Origin: Eshraghiella sp051880035
GTDB taxonomy: Bacteria; Bacillota; Clostridia; Lachnospirales; Lachnospiraceae
Reading direction: 5' to 3'
NCBI GenBank assembly: GCA_051880035.1
Contig: JBJENE010000062.1
Span: forward strand, 20,637-84,636
Length of the DNA: 64,000 nt
Part shown: piece by piece, positions 50,601-59,968 of the stretch
Layout: every line of letters starts with the position of its first letter
Numbering within the stretch: position 1 is the first letter of the stretch
The notes under the pieces: generated by a model
The model's input: only the letters and a program-made list of their open reading frames with translations
Told to the model about the DNA's origin: nothing
The model's database searches: none
Program-made: the position numbers and the translations under genes

Positions 50601-51405
50601 TTACCTCTTCACCTCCGGCAGCTTCATCGCCCTCGCCATACTTGCTTCTGTCATTAGGAGCAAGGAAAGACTTAAGCTTCTCTTCAATTACTCTTGGATT
50701 TTCTCCTGCCTGTATTGAAAGGAGTCCTTCCACCATTATTTCCTTCAGTGCCACTTCTTCCGCATTATTGGCCTTTAATTTGTTGGCAATAGGAGTAGCT
50801 ATCCAGTTTGCTAACATTGAGCCGTACAATGTAGTAATGAGGGCAACGCTCATGTTAGGTCCGATTGTGCTTGAATCTTCAAGATTCTTAAGCATGTTAA
50901 TAAGACCGATAAGTGTACCTACCATACCCCAGGCAGGACCCATTGCCGCCAATGTCTCCCACATTGAAGCAACTTTCTTATGTCTTCCTTCAATACACAT
51001 AAGTTCTGTCTCAAGGATATCCCTGACAAGCTCAGGTTCAGTACCGTCTACAATAAGAAGCACACCTTTCCGCATAAATGCATCATCCATACCGTCGGCC
51101 GCTTCCTCTAACGCCAACAAGCCTTCCTTTCTTGCGATATTGGAAAGCTCGATAATTTTCTTAATTACATCAGTTGTATCATATTTTCTCTGCTTGATAG
51201 CCAGGAGAAAACCTTTAAGTCCGGTTAAAAAATCACTCAGTTTAAATGAAATAAGGGTAGCGCCAAACGCACCGCCGAATGTAATACATACGGATTTAAA
51301 GTCCCAGAAATTTTTAAGTGCCGCGAATCCTTCATCTCCGGTTACAATACCCATAACCATCAAACCGCCACACATTATTAAACCTATCAGAGTCGCAAGA
51401 TCCAT
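50593..51405 (-). CDS. motA: Flagellar stator protein MotA
   Basis: The 270-aa protein has four TM helices and the cytoplasmic loop with charged residues that face FliG (ARKEGLLALEEAADGMDDAFMRKGVLLIVDGTEPELVRDILETEL). The third and fourth helices (LAAMGPAWGMVGTLIGLINML and SVALITTLYGSMLANWIATPIANKL) carry the signature. ATG at 51405 with GGTGGATAAG is preferred over GTG at 51414. It forms the ion channel with MotB. Confidence 0.97.
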   Translation of the reverse strand: MDLATLIGLIMCGGLMVMGIVTGDEGFAALKNFWDFKSVCITFGGAFGATLISFKLSDFLTGLKGFLLAIKQRKYDTTDVIKKIIELSNIARKEGLLALEEAADGMDDAFMRKGVLLIVDGTEPELVRDILETELMCIEGRHKKVASMWETLAAMGPAWGMVGTLIGLINMLKNLEDSSTIGPNMSVALITTLYGSMLANWIATPIANKLKANNAEEVALKEIMVEGLLSIQAGENPRVIEEKLKSFLAPNDRSKYGEGDEAAGGEEVNG

Positions 51406-51448
51406 CTTATCCACCAGCCATTCTGTATTGTAAAATCATATAGTAAAA

Positions 51449-51649
51449 TCAATTCAGTTTAAGGATATTTTCAAAAATTTCCTTTCTATATGATAATACT
51501 AAATTTTTCACTTCTTGTCTACTTTCTTTTACGATTATCTTTCTTCCCGTTGTAAGTGTAATAACCGTATCCGGTGTAGAATCAACTATTTCAATCAAAT
51601 CAGGATTGACGGAAAAAGTAGAACCGTTAAACCTGGTTAATTCAATCAT
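51449..51649 (-). CDS. flbD: FlbD family flagellar protein
   Basis: The 66-aa protein matches the FlbD/SwrD family: MIELTRFNGSTFSVNPDLIEIVDSTPDTVITLTTGRKIIVKES, then a helical tail. In Bacillus, SwrD raises motor torque. ATG at 51649 is supported by AGAGGTGGGCGAAT; the longer frame is spurious. The gene is between flgE and motA, the usual position. Confidence 0.92.
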   Translation of the reverse strand: MIELTRFNGSTFSVNPDLIEIVDSTPDTVITLTTGRKIIVKESRQEVKNLVLSYRKEIFENILKLN

Positions 51650-51718
51650 ATTCGCCCACCTCTCTGCAAAAATGCCCTGTCCGTACACCTTAAAGCACGG
51701 ACAGGGAAAATTCAGTTA

Positions 51719-53050
51719 TTATCGTTTAAGGTTAATCAATTCTTCGAGCATCGTATCTGATACTGTAATGATTCTTGAGTTAGCCTGGTATCCTCTCTGT
51801 GTTGTAATCATGTCGGTAAACTCTGCTGCAAGGTCTACATTGGACATTTCCAAAACGCCTGTTGCAAAATATCCGCCGTTGGAAGTAACATCATCACCGA
51901 TTCCGTTAAATTCTCCTGAGTTAAGTGTTGCCGCAAAAAGGTTATCTCCGACTTTTTCAAGACCTGAAAGGTTGGCAAAATTAGCAACAACTATCTGTGC
52001 AAGAACTCTCTGGTCACCGTTATCATAGTCTGCAATGATTTTACCGTCTTTCTGTATGCTGACTGAAGACATGTTACCTACTGCTCTTCCGGCTCCCGTT
52101 CCGTCCTGAGGATTACCTCTGTCGGAATCAAGAGCTGTTTCGGTTCCGAGACATGTTACGGATGAAAAATCAATCGTCACTCCGCCGGCTGCATCTGTAG
52201 GAAGGGCTGCACCCAGGGATTCAACATTCATTACAATCTTACCGTCTGCAGGCTCGATAAGCTTACCTGTTGCTTCGTCAAACTTAATTGCTGTAGTGGC
52301 AAGATCCAATGTAACCGGATTTCCGTCATCATCTGTAATGGTTTCTCCGTTACAGCTTACTGAGGAAACTGCCAGTCCGTATGAATATTTATCATCTGCA
52401 TCCTGACTTATCTGAATTGTGGCCTGATACTTATATCCTGTATTGTCATAGAAGGATACATTAAATGATCTTGTGCCGTCAATTGTACTGAAGCTTTCGT
52501 CTTCTTTGTTGATATTTCCGCCTGCGGTAACATATGTAGTTGCAATAGGTGATGCATATTTATTTTCATTGGAGTAAATTGCAATAGGTGAAACATTGTC
52601 AGCTTTAATATTGCCGTTTTCATCCGCAATCCATCCCATTACGCTGTATCCTTGTGAAGTTACAAGATTACCTGCTGAATCAACTGTAAAGTTACCTGCT
52701 TTTGTAAAGTAATTAACTCCGTTATTGTTAACAACAAACATGGAATCACCGTTAATCATAATATCAAACGGGTTGTTTGTAGACTGATAACCGCCGGCTT
52801 CCGAAACCTTTGTTGAAATTGCCGCAACCGCAGATCCAAGACCTATCTGCTTGGCATTGGTTCCGCCTGCTCCTGTTTCTTCATTGGCTCCTGATGCGCT
52901 CTGGGTTGTCTGGTACAAAACATCGCTGAATACTACAGACTGTGACTTGTAACCTACTGTGTTAACATTTGAAATGTTATTACCTATAACATCCATCTTG
53001 GTCTGGTGTGCTTTAAGTCCCGCAACACCAGAATAAAGTGATCTCATCAT
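51719..53050 (-). CDS. flgE: Flagellar hook protein FlgE
   Basis: The 443-aa protein has the N-terminal rod/hook signature MRSLYSGVAGLKAHQTKMDVIGNNISNVNTVGYKSQSV and the C-terminal coiled coil GVLEMSNVDLAAEFTDMITTQRGYQANSRIITVSDTMLEELINLKR. The middle D1-D2 region (NKEDESFSTIDGTRSFNVSFYDNTG) is the variable exposed part. Between them lies GNPQDGTGAGRAVGNMSSVSIQKDGKI, typical of FlgE in Clostridia. AGGAGGTCGCTTAATT precedes the ATG. Confidence 0.96.
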   Translation of the reverse strand: MMRSLYSGVAGLKAHQTKMDVIGNNISNVNTVGYKSQSVVFSDVLYQTTQSASGANEETGAGGTNAKQIGLGSAVAAISTKVSEAGGYQSTNNPFDIMINGDSMFVVNNNGVNYFTKAGNFTVDSAGNLVTSQGYSVMGWIADENGNIKADNVSPIAIYSNENKYASPIATTYVTAGGNINKEDESFSTIDGTRSFNVSFYDNTGYKYQATIQISQDADDKYSYGLAVSSVSCNGETITDDDGNPVTLDLATTAIKFDEATGKLIEPADGKIVMNVESLGAALPTDAAGGVTIDFSSVTCLGTETALDSDRGNPQDGTGAGRAVGNMSSVSIQKDGKIIADYDNGDQRVLAQIVVANFANLSGLEKVGDNLFAATLNSGEFNGIGDDVTSNGGYFATGVLEMSNVDLAAEFTDMITTQRGYQANSRIITVSDTMLEELINLKR

Positions 53051-53135
53051 AATTAAGCGACCTCCTAATTCTTATCCGAAGGCTGTTTTCTGTCTTATCA
53101 GGCATTCAAAGACAGGTAGTTTCCCGAAGGTCCAA

Positions 53136-53537
53136 CTATACCAAAACAGCTCCGTCAATATTTGTATAAATGTTTTCTTCTTTGTTCTGCTCCATGGCAG
53201 TAATAACGGTATTTTTCTCTGTGTTAACTATAAATGCATATTCATCCATAAGCACAAGGGATTCTTTAATTCCTTTTTCGCTGCTCAATCTGGCTCCCTT
53301 TTCAAGTCTTCCAAGCTGCTCATCCGACAAATCAATATTCCTGTCTGACAAACGCTGTGTTGCATGCTTGGAAAATTTCAGTTCATGAACAGAATTTTCT
53401 TTTTCATTTACCTTTTGTCTTAAGAGCTCTTCAAAGGATTCCGTACTTTCTGTCTTGTTAACCAAAGAAGATGTGTGATTCAGATATTGTCCCGTTACCT
53501 GCTCTATGGAAGTAAAGCGGACATCTTTAATATCCAT
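53136..53537 (-). CDS. Flagellar operon protein, TIGR02530 family
   Basis: The 133-aa protein ends with the family core LKFSKHATQRLSDRNIDLSDEQLGRLEKGARLSSEKGIKESLVLMDEYAFIVNTEKNTVITAM and TNIDGAVLV. The family lies between flgD and flgE in Firmicutes, as here, and its function is undetermined; a small cytoplasmic hook-assembly or regulatory factor is possible. AGGAGGGATTTA precedes the ATG. Confidence 0.9.
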   Translation of the reverse strand: MDIKDVRFTSIEQVTGQYLNHTSSLVNKTESTESFEELLRQKVNEKENSVHELKFSKHATQRLSDRNIDLSDEQLGRLEKGARLSSEKGIKESLVLMDEYAFIVNTEKNTVITAMEQNKEENIYTNIDGAVLV

Positions 53538-53565
53538 TAAATCCCTCCTTTATCCAACATCCGTA

Positions 53566-54039
53566 CTACTTATCCTCATCCATTCCGGTTTCCTGCATGA
53601 GTTTGTTGTAATAATCCTCATCCACAACTGAATATAAGTCTTTTACATTATACAGATTTCCGTTAAGAGATAAGTAAACGCCATCATCTTTTTTCTCAAT
53701 ACATTCAACCACTCCTGTAACATAGTTAACTTCGCCGGATGTATTATTGGATGCTGCCATAATAACTCTTTTACCAACAAGGGCTGCTGCACTCTGTTCG
53801 GTAACCGTATCGCCAAGACTCTGTAACTCTTCTATCTGTGAGAAAGATGCCATCTGTGTAACCCATTCGGTATTTGAAGAAGGCTCTAACGGATCCTGAT
53901 ACTGCATTTCTGCTACAAGAATCTTTAAAAAGGCATCCTTATCCAGGGAATCTGAACCTTTTGTGTCTTTCTGATATGTACTGTCATCGGTATAATTTGC
54001 CACTACTTTACCGTCGACAATCTGTGCTGAAATCGCCAT
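53566..54039 (-). CDS. flgD: Hook capping protein FlgD
   Basis: The 157-aa protein shows the conserved N-terminal half of FlgD (LDKDAFLKILVAEMQYQDPLEPSSNTEWVTQMASFSQIEELQSLGDTV) followed by a short beta domain (GKRVIMAASNNTSGEVNYVTGVVECIE). It is shorter than the enterobacterial protein but normal for Clostridia, lacking the Ig-like insert. It caps the growing hook. AAAGGAGCAGAAA precedes the ATG. Confidence 0.95.
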   Translation of the reverse strand: MAISAQIVDGKVVANYTDDSTYQKDTKGSDSLDKDAFLKILVAEMQYQDPLEPSSNTEWVTQMASFSQIEELQSLGDTVTEQSAAALVGKRVIMAASNNTSGEVNYVTGVVECIEKKDDGVYLSLNGNLYNVKDLYSVVDEDYYNKLMQETGMDEDK

Positions 54040-54052
54040 TTTCTGCTCCTTT

Positions 54053-55399
54053 CTATGCGGTATAATTCACGCTGCTTCCTTCTGTATCCGGAATGTTTGG
54101 GTTAACAATTTCAGGAACTTCGTTATCTTCGATTGGAAGCTCATCAGCGGTTCTGAATCTTTTACCGTATTTCTTTCCGTTATTATCATCGGATTTACTT
54201 TCTGAATTGTCGTTAAAATTAAACTGCTCTGCTGCAACAAGTACTTCTACATCCTTTACTTTAAGGCCCTGATTATTCATCTGTTCCTTAAGCTGTACAA
54301 GCTGGCTTTCTACAGCTGTTTTAACGGCATCATTCTGAACGGTAATGGTTGCGGTAAGAGTTCCTTCTCTGGATGCCACAGTAAGATTAACTTTACCAAG
54401 ATTCTCAGGATTGAGCTGTAATTCCATTGAAGTGGTATCTGCACTTACATTTACCCTTATGGCTTCAATTACCTGATTTACAATATCTGCTGCATTAATC
54501 CTTTCGGCTCCGGTGGTAACGGATGAAGATTCCATAACACTTTCAATGCTTTCCGTAAGGTTAGTCATAAGATTTCCGGCAAGGTTTTCATTGTTGTTAC
54601 CTTTGTCACCCTTTGCGGTATCTTCCGTTCCGGTATCTGCATTTTCAGATGTCTCCTGCGGATTCTTAACTACCTCAACCACTTCCTCCGTAACTGAATC
54701 ATGCTCGGTAATTGTAATCTGCTCACCGGTTGCTTCATTGTTAACTACGGTAATTTTAGGAAGTTCATCAGGAATTTCCTGTTCTGCTTCTGCAACAGGC
54801 TGTTCTTTGGTAATTACCGGTTCATTCTTAATATTCTCGATCAGATTTTCAACAGGTATGTTAAATTCTGTTGAGTTCAAATCCAGAATAAGGTTAATCT
54901 CTCCGGTAAGCGATTTAAGCTGTCCCGTAAGAATATCATCCGTAATTACTGCAGTAACATCGACTCCGTTAACATCCGCAATAAGCATTGCCAGATTCTG
55001 TGGATTAATTAAATCTGCAACTGTGATTCCCAGTTCGGAAAGTGCCATAGCCAATTCTTCCTCAGTGAGATTTAACTCTTCTTTGACCGCATCCTTAATT
55101 TCCTCACAGGCTTTTTCGGTTGCTTCCTTAATTCCGTCATTATCTGCTTCAGACTCTTTTTTAGGTGTGGCTACCTTTTGTGAAGTGTCATTGGCAGTAA
55201 AATCGGTCTTAACTGATGCCGTCTTGCTTTCGCTCTGTACATTCTGCATCAAATCGTCCGTACCGGCTGTCGTTTTTGCCATAAAGCTTTGAAAGCTGCA
55301 CTTTTGAACCGCTTCTGATGCCTGGCTGTTAACCCGTGTCTGAACATTCGCAAGATTCTGTACGATATCCGCCTTAGAGGATACATTTGCTGCTGTCAT
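54053..55399 (-). CDS. fliK: Flagellar hook-length control protein FliK
   Basis: The 448-aa protein has a long, poorly conserved, acidic/Thr-Ser-rich N-terminal ruler region and a C-terminal Flg_hook domain (TSMELQLNPENLGKVNLTVASREGTLTATITVQNDAVKTAVESQLVQLKEQMNNQGLKVKDVEV), the part that triggers the FlhB specificity switch. ATG at 55399 follows AAAGGAGGTACACCG; the longer frame begins with TTG inside the ribosome site. It is secreted during hook growth. Confidence 0.93.
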   Translation of the reverse strand: MTAANVSSKADIVQNLANVQTRVNSQASEAVQKCSFQSFMAKTTAGTDDLMQNVQSESKTASVKTDFTANDTSQKVATPKKESEADNDGIKEATEKACEEIKDAVKEELNLTEEELAMALSELGITVADLINPQNLAMLIADVNGVDVTAVITDDILTGQLKSLTGEINLILDLNSTEFNIPVENLIENIKNEPVITKEQPVAEAEQEIPDELPKITVVNNEATGEQITITEHDSVTEEVVEVVKNPQETSENADTGTEDTAKGDKGNNNENLAGNLMTNLTESIESVMESSSVTTGAERINAADIVNQVIEAIRVNVSADTTSMELQLNPENLGKVNLTVASREGTLTATITVQNDAVKTAVESQLVQLKEQMNNQGLKVKDVEVLVAAEQFNFNDNSESKSDDNNGKKYGKRFRTADELPIEDNEVPEIVNPNIPDTEGSSVNYTA

Positions 55400-55451
55400 C
55401 GGTGTACCTCCTTTCAATATTTAATTGTATTTATATAAACGGTATTACCGT

Positions 55452-56237
55452 TTATTCCTCAGTAGGATAAATAAGCAATGTAAGCTTGGCTGCAAGTGTA
55501 CTGTCCATGCTGGCAAGGATATTTGCCGCATTGGCCGGCTTCATACAGGACAGAATCTGGGCAACTTTTTCAAGGTCTCCTGTCATTTCCTCAAAAACCT
55601 TAGCCGCCGCATCAGGCTTCATTGTGGAATAATAACTGGCAAGGTCCTGTATTACCTGATCCTTTTCAAGCTGTTCTATAACCTGTCTGTATATGGTCTC
55701 TGCATTTTCAGGTTCTATTTCCTCATACCATTCCTTATATGATTGTATATCGGGTGCATTGTCCGTATAGACAACCTCTGTATCAAATTTCTTTTTTAAT
55801 TGTTCATAATAAGTCTGATTTTCCTCATATGCCTGAAGCCTTTTCAACTCTGCAGTCAATGATGAAATGGTCTGTGCATTGTCGTCCGCATTCTGCTTAT
55901 AAATGGCAATTTCATTTTCAAGCTCATTTATTCTGTTAATGGCATCTTCAAGATTGGTATATGTATTTCCGCTTTCGGTGCTGACAGACTCTGTAACATT
56001 GCCCGGAAGAATCTTATTCAGAACCGGAACATCTTTAAGAACCGGATATAAAACAGAACTTCCGAATCCGCCCACATCGAGTTTAATAAGAAGGGCAAAA
56101 ATTGCAATCCAGATGATAACAATAAAAAGCGCTATAAGCGATGTCATCATCTTGCCTTTTTTCTTTCCGCCACCCTCATCCTCGTCATCAAAATTTTCTT
56201 TGTCCAAAAGCATATCGTCATCAAGTTCTCTTGCCAT
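55452..56237 (-). CDS. MotE-like / MgtE N-domain flagellar protein
   Basis: The 261-aa protein has a Lys-rich cytoplasmic start, a TM helix (SLIALFIVIIWIAIFALLI), a coiled coil (about 90-150), and a C-terminal MgtE intracellular-N-like domain (YYSTMKPDAAAKVFEEMTGDLEKVAQILSCMKPANAANILASMDSTLAAKLT). This is the YlxF/MotE type found between fliJ and fliK; in epsilon-proteobacteria MotE stabilises MotC, but in Firmicutes the role is not settled. AAAGGAAATACGGAT precedes the ATG. Confidence 0.85.
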   Translation of the reverse strand: MARELDDDMLLDKENFDDEDEGGGKKKGKMMTSLIALFIVIIWIAIFALLIKLDVGGFGSSVLYPVLKDVPVLNKILPGNVTESVSTESGNTYTNLEDAINRINELENEIAIYKQNADDNAQTISSLTAELKRLQAYEENQTYYEQLKKKFDTEVVYTDNAPDIQSYKEWYEEIEPENAETIYRQVIEQLEKDQVIQDLASYYSTMKPDAAAKVFEEMTGDLEKVAQILSCMKPANAANILASMDSTLAAKLTLLIYPTEE

Positions 56238-56326
56238 ATCCGTATTTCCTTTCCTGTCTTCTGCGCCAGATTCCCGTAGAAACCGTTTTTCTTAAACACA
56301 AGCTGCCCGAATCCGGGGAAACATTT

Positions 56327-56782
56327 TTAACGCCCCTCTTCTTTGGCAGCCCCGAATCTATAGCTTACAAGTTCATCTATTTCTCTTTTTTCCTGCTCAT
56401 TAATCTCAACGAGAAATTCGTTAAAAGCATGTTCCCTGAGTTTCTCATGGGTTTTTCTGTCCTTCATCATTTCATTAAGCCTTGCTCTTGCAATCTCCAG
56501 ATTCTTTTCGGCAACACGAACTTCAACAAGCTGTGCCTTTATTTTTTCCTTCTGGAAATCAATTGCATATCTGCTCTCAGAAAGTTTCAAAGGATCGATT
56601 TTACCCTTCGCAAGTCTGCGGTATTCATCCTCAAGCTCTCTTTTCCCACTGATGAGTTGTTCCAGTTTCCCGCCGGCTTCTTTAAGCTTTGCGGAGGCCA
56701 TGGCATAACTTGTTTTGGCCTGCGCTTCCATTTTATATTTTATATCCAGAATATTCTGCATCCGGTATATAAACTTTGCCAT
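56327..56782 (-). CDS. fliJ: Flagellar export chaperone FliJ
   Basis: The 151-aa protein is entirely a two-stranded coiled coil (YRMQNILDIKYKMEAQAKTSYAMASAKLKEAGGKLEQLISGKRELEDEYRRL...), the FliJ family pattern. It is the central stalk of the FliI hexamer and cycles export chaperones. AAAAGGTGGTAAA precedes the ATG; fliI ends 15 bases upstream. Confidence 0.93.
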   Translation of the reverse strand: MAKFIYRMQNILDIKYKMEAQAKTSYAMASAKLKEAGGKLEQLISGKRELEDEYRRLAKGKIDPLKLSESRYAIDFQKEKIKAQLVEVRVAEKNLEIARARLNEMMKDRKTHEKLREHAFNEFLVEINEQEKREIDELVSYRFGAAKEEGR

Positions 56783-56797
56783 TTTACCACCTTTTCA

Positions 56798-58102
56798 CTA
56801 CTCGGCAAATACAGCCTTTAACTGTTCCATTTCTTCCTCAAAAGTTATTTTCTCATCGGTTGCCTGCATCAAAAAGTCATTAACACTGCCTATTTTGGAT
56901 ATCGCATAATCTATTTCTTTATTGGAACCTGACTTATATGCGCCAATATTTATCAGATCTTCCGACTCACTGTATGTGGCAAGAACATTTTTAAGTCTTC
57001 CTGCAAGTTCTTTATGATTTTTGTCCGTAATACTGCTCATACATCTGGAAATGCTCTGCAGCACATCTATGGCAGGATAATGATTTTTGTGGGCAAGTTT
57101 TCTTGAAAGCATAATATGTCCGTCAAGAATGCTTCTTGCAGTATCCGTAATCGGCTCGTTAAAATCATCACCGTCTACCAGAACCGTATAAAGTCCGGTA
57201 ATAGAGCCTTTGTCCGAATTTCCCGCTCTTTCAAGAAGCTTTGGCATTTCGCTGTACATACTTGGCGGATATCCTCTGGTAACAGGCGGTTCTCCGGTAG
57301 CCAGTCCGATTTCCCTCTGAGCCATGGAAAAACGGGTAAGGGAATCCATCATAAGAAGTACATCCTTGCCTTTATCCCTGAAATATTCGGCAATTGCCGT
57401 TGCCGTCTTGGCAGCCTTGTTACGGATGAGCGCCGGTTTATCGGAAGTTGCCACAACCACAACGCTGCGTTTCATTCCTTCTTCTCCCAGGTCGCGTTCA
57501 ATAAACTCTCTTACTTCCCTTCCTCGCTCGCCAATAAGGGCAATTACATTTATATCCGCCTTGGTATTACGGGCAAACATTCCCATAAGAGTACTTTTAC
57601 CCACACCACTGCCGGCAAATATTCCGATTCTCTGGCCTTTTCCTATTGTCATAAGGGTATCAACTGCCTTAACCCCAAGCGGAAGTATTTCGTCTATAAA
57701 TTTGCGGTCCATCGGGTCAGGTGGTGTTGCGTCAACCGGATACTTTACGGAATCACCAAAAACAGTGCCGTCTGCCGGTATTCCAAGCCCGTCCACTGTT
57801 TTTCCAAGTAATTCGTCACTCACTTCTACGGTAAGTGTCTGGTTGGTATTTTCAACGATACATCCCGGTCCGATTCCGTCTACATTTTCAAAGGGCATCA
57901 GAATTATTTTTTTCTCACGAAACCCTACAACTTCTGCATTTATATATCTGCCCGGTTCATCTTTAAGAATAATATGGCATAAATCATTAAGGCGTGCATC
58001 CGGACCGATTGACTCAATGGTAAGACCCACAACCTTGGACACCCGTCCCATTTTTTTGTAAAATGTTTTATCTGCTAGTTTTAAATATGCGGCTTTATTC
58101 AA
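56798..58102 (-). CDS. fliI: Flagellum-specific ATPase FliI
   Basis: The about 434-aa ATPase is F1-beta-like: Walker A GIFAGSGVGKSTLMG, the ALIGERGREVREFIERDLG segment, Walker B VLLMMDSLTRFSMAQREIGLATGEPPVTRGYPPSMYSEMPKLLERAG, and a C-terminal chaperone-binding tail. It energises early export. The frame opens at GTG 58111, where GGAG nearly touches it; a TTG at 58102 has the same GGAG eight bases away, so I favour 58102, with moderate certainty. Confidence 0.96.
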   Translation of the reverse strand: MNKAAYLKLADKTFYKKMGRVSKVVGLTIESIGPDARLNDLCHIILKDEPGRYINAEVVGFREKKIILMPFENVDGIGPGCIVENTNQTLTVEVSDELLGKTVDGLGIPADGTVFGDSVKYPVDATPPDPMDRKFIDEILPLGVKAVDTLMTIGKGQRIGIFAGSGVGKSTLMGMFARNTKADINVIALIGERGREVREFIERDLGEEGMKRSVVVVATSDKPALIRNKAAKTATAIAEYFRDKGKDVLLMMDSLTRFSMAQREIGLATGEPPVTRGYPPSMYSEMPKLLERAGNSDKGSITGLYTVLVDGDDFNEPITDTARSILDGHIMLSRKLAHKNHYPAIDVLQSISRCMSSITDKNHKELAGRLKNVLATYSESEDLINIGAYKSGSNKEIDYAISKIGSVNDFLMQATDEKITFEEEMEQLKAVFAE

Positions 58103-58124
58103 AAATTTCACTCCAAGACAAATA

Positions 58125-58940
58125 CTATTTATTAATGCAGCTCAAAAGTCTTATGTCATTTTTAAGATTTTCAAGCTGGATATCCAGACTGCAGTCAAAA
58201 ACCCCTGCATCGCTTTCTATGATGCACTGGTTTCTTGAAAGCTTGGAATCCCTGCATATATCAATCTGAATTTCAGGTGCTGAGGCACCGTAAAGCAATT
58301 CTTTGTTTTTTTCGAGATAACTGTAATCTTCGTCTGAGACATGTATTAAAAATTCCCGGCACATGTCCTCATTATTCAATACGCCGTTGACAAGGGATAA
58401 AATCATATCTTTCTTATCTTCCGCCATCACATTGACAACCTTTGAGAAAACCTCAAGAATAGTCTCTGCCAGCTCAGGTTCCAGACTTTTTCTCATGGCC
58501 TCGTATTCTTCTTCAAGTTCCCTTTTTCTGGCATTATATTCAGCTTCAAGAGATTCCATTCTGTCAGATAACATTTTGTCGGAATCGGCTTTTGCGGCGT
58601 CAAGACCGGCCTGATATCCTGCGTCTTTGGCTTTCTGCTTAAGCTGCTCCGCCTCGGTCATGGCATCGTCAATGATTTTCTGAGCTTCGGCCTTTACATC
58701 TTCTATGTCAATGTTTTTTTCTTCCTGCGCCTGTCCGCCGTCGTCATCTATTAACTCTTCAACCGTAGCTGCATCAAGGCCGCAGATAAAGCCATCCTCA
58801 TCCGGTGTTTTGGCTTTTACGGCAAAATTTTTTCTGCGCTCCTGCTCCTCTAACAGTTCTTCAATCATGCGGTTTGAGTCAATTACCATTTTATTATCTT
58901 TATTTACAACAAAGCTGTTGTATTTCAAAAGGTTAGACAA
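58125..58940 (-). CDS. fliH: Flagellar assembly protein FliH
   Basis: The 271-aa protein has an acidic N-terminal half, a long Ala/Glu/Lys coiled coil (AQKIIDDAMTEAEQLKQKAKDAGYQAGLDAAKADSDKM), and a C-terminal V-ATPase E-subunit-like domain (ETILEVFSKVVNVMAEDKKDMILSLVNGVL). It regulates FliI. It starts at TTG 58940, overlapping the fliG stop by eight bases, with GGAGGTGACGAGATAA upstream. Confidence 0.92.
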   Translation of the reverse strand: MSNLLKYNSFVVNKDNKMVIDSNRMIEELLEEQERRKNFAVKAKTPDEDGFICGLDAATVEELIDDDGGQAQEEKNIDIEDVKAEAQKIIDDAMTEAEQLKQKAKDAGYQAGLDAAKADSDKMLSDRMESLEAEYNARKRELEEEYEAMRKSLEPELAETILEVFSKVVNVMAEDKKDMILSLVNGVLNNEDMCREFLIHVSDEDYSYLEKNKELLYGASAPEIQIDICRDSKLSRNQCIIESDAGVFDCSLDIQLENLKNDIRLLSCINK

Positions 58941-59946
58941 TTATCTCGTCACCTCCGCCTCTTGAGATAACGATTTCAGCAGAATCTTCAAGTTTTCTGA
59001 CAATGTTTACAATCTTCTGCTGTGCTTCCTCAACATCCTTGAGTCTTACAGGTCCCATGAATTCCATGTCTTCCTTAATCATGGCTGCAAGACGCTTAGA
59101 AAGGTTATTGAATATAACATTCTGAACTTCTTCATTGGCATTTTTAAGGGCAACGGCAAGGTCATTATTATCAACATCCCTGAGCACACGCTGAATTGCA
59201 CGGTCGTCCAGAGAAAGAATATCTTCGAATACGAACATTTTTCTTCTGATTTCGTCGGCGAGTTCCGGTTCTTCGATTTCCAAAGTTTCCAGAATATGTC
59301 TTTCTGTTCCTCGATCAACCGCATTGAGAATTTCAACGATAGCATCCGCACCGCCGATAATTGTGTAATCCTGATTAACAAGGGATGCAAGTTTGCGTTC
59401 GAGTACGCCCTCAACTTCCTTGATGACATCAGGAGAAGTTCTGTCCATTGTGGCAATTCTCTTGGCTACATCAGCCTGCTTTTCCGGAGGAAGGGCAGAA
59501 ATAACCTGTGCCGCCTGTCCGGCAGGCAGATATGACAAAATAAGCGCAATGGTCTGAGGATGTTCTTCCTGAATAAAGTTAAGAAGCTGCCCCGGATCCG
59601 TCTTTCTTATAAATTCGAAAGGACGCACCTGAAGGCTTGCTGTAAGCTTACCTATAACATCCCTGGCTTTTTCTTCACCCAATGCTTTTTCAAGCAATTC
59701 CTTGGCATAAGTAATACCACCCTCTGCAATATACTGCTGGGCAAGGCACACTCTGTAAAACTCCTCAAGAATTTCTTCCTTTGTCTGAGGAGATACACTG
59801 CTTGTATTGGCAATTTCAAGTGTAAGCTGTTCAATTTCATCTTCTCTTAAATGTTTAAAAATTTTGGATGATTTTTCCGGTCCAAGGGCAATCAGAAGAA
59901 TTGCACTTTTCTGGACTCCGTCCAATCCGGATTTTGCTTTTGCCAT
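58933..59946 (-). CDS. fliG: Flagellar motor switch protein FliG
   Basis: The 337-aa protein shows the FliF-binding N-domain (GVQKSAILLIALGPEKSSKIFKHL), a middle domain with EHPQTIALILSYLPAGQAAQVISALP, and the torque C-domain (FVFEDILSLDDRAIQRVLRDVDNNDLAVALKNANEEVQNVIFNNLSKRLAAMIKEDME) with charged residues facing MotA. GCGGAGGAAATAAA precedes the ATG. Confidence 0.98.
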   Translation of the reverse strand: MAKAKSGLDGVQKSAILLIALGPEKSSKIFKHLREDEIEQLTLEIANTSSVSPQTKEEILEEFYRVCLAQQYIAEGGITYAKELLEKALGEEKARDVIGKLTASLQVRPFEFIRKTDPGQLLNFIQEEHPQTIALILSYLPAGQAAQVISALPPEKQADVAKRIATMDRTSPDVIKEVEGVLERKLASLVNQDYTIIGGADAIVEILNAVDRGTERHILETLEIEEPELADEIRRKMFVFEDILSLDDRAIQRVLRDVDNNDLAVALKNANEEVQNVIFNNLSKRLAAMIKEDMEFMGPVRLKDVEEAQQKIVNIVRKLEDSAEIVISRGGGDEIIV

Positions 59947-59968
59947 TTTATTTCCTCCGCATCTACTG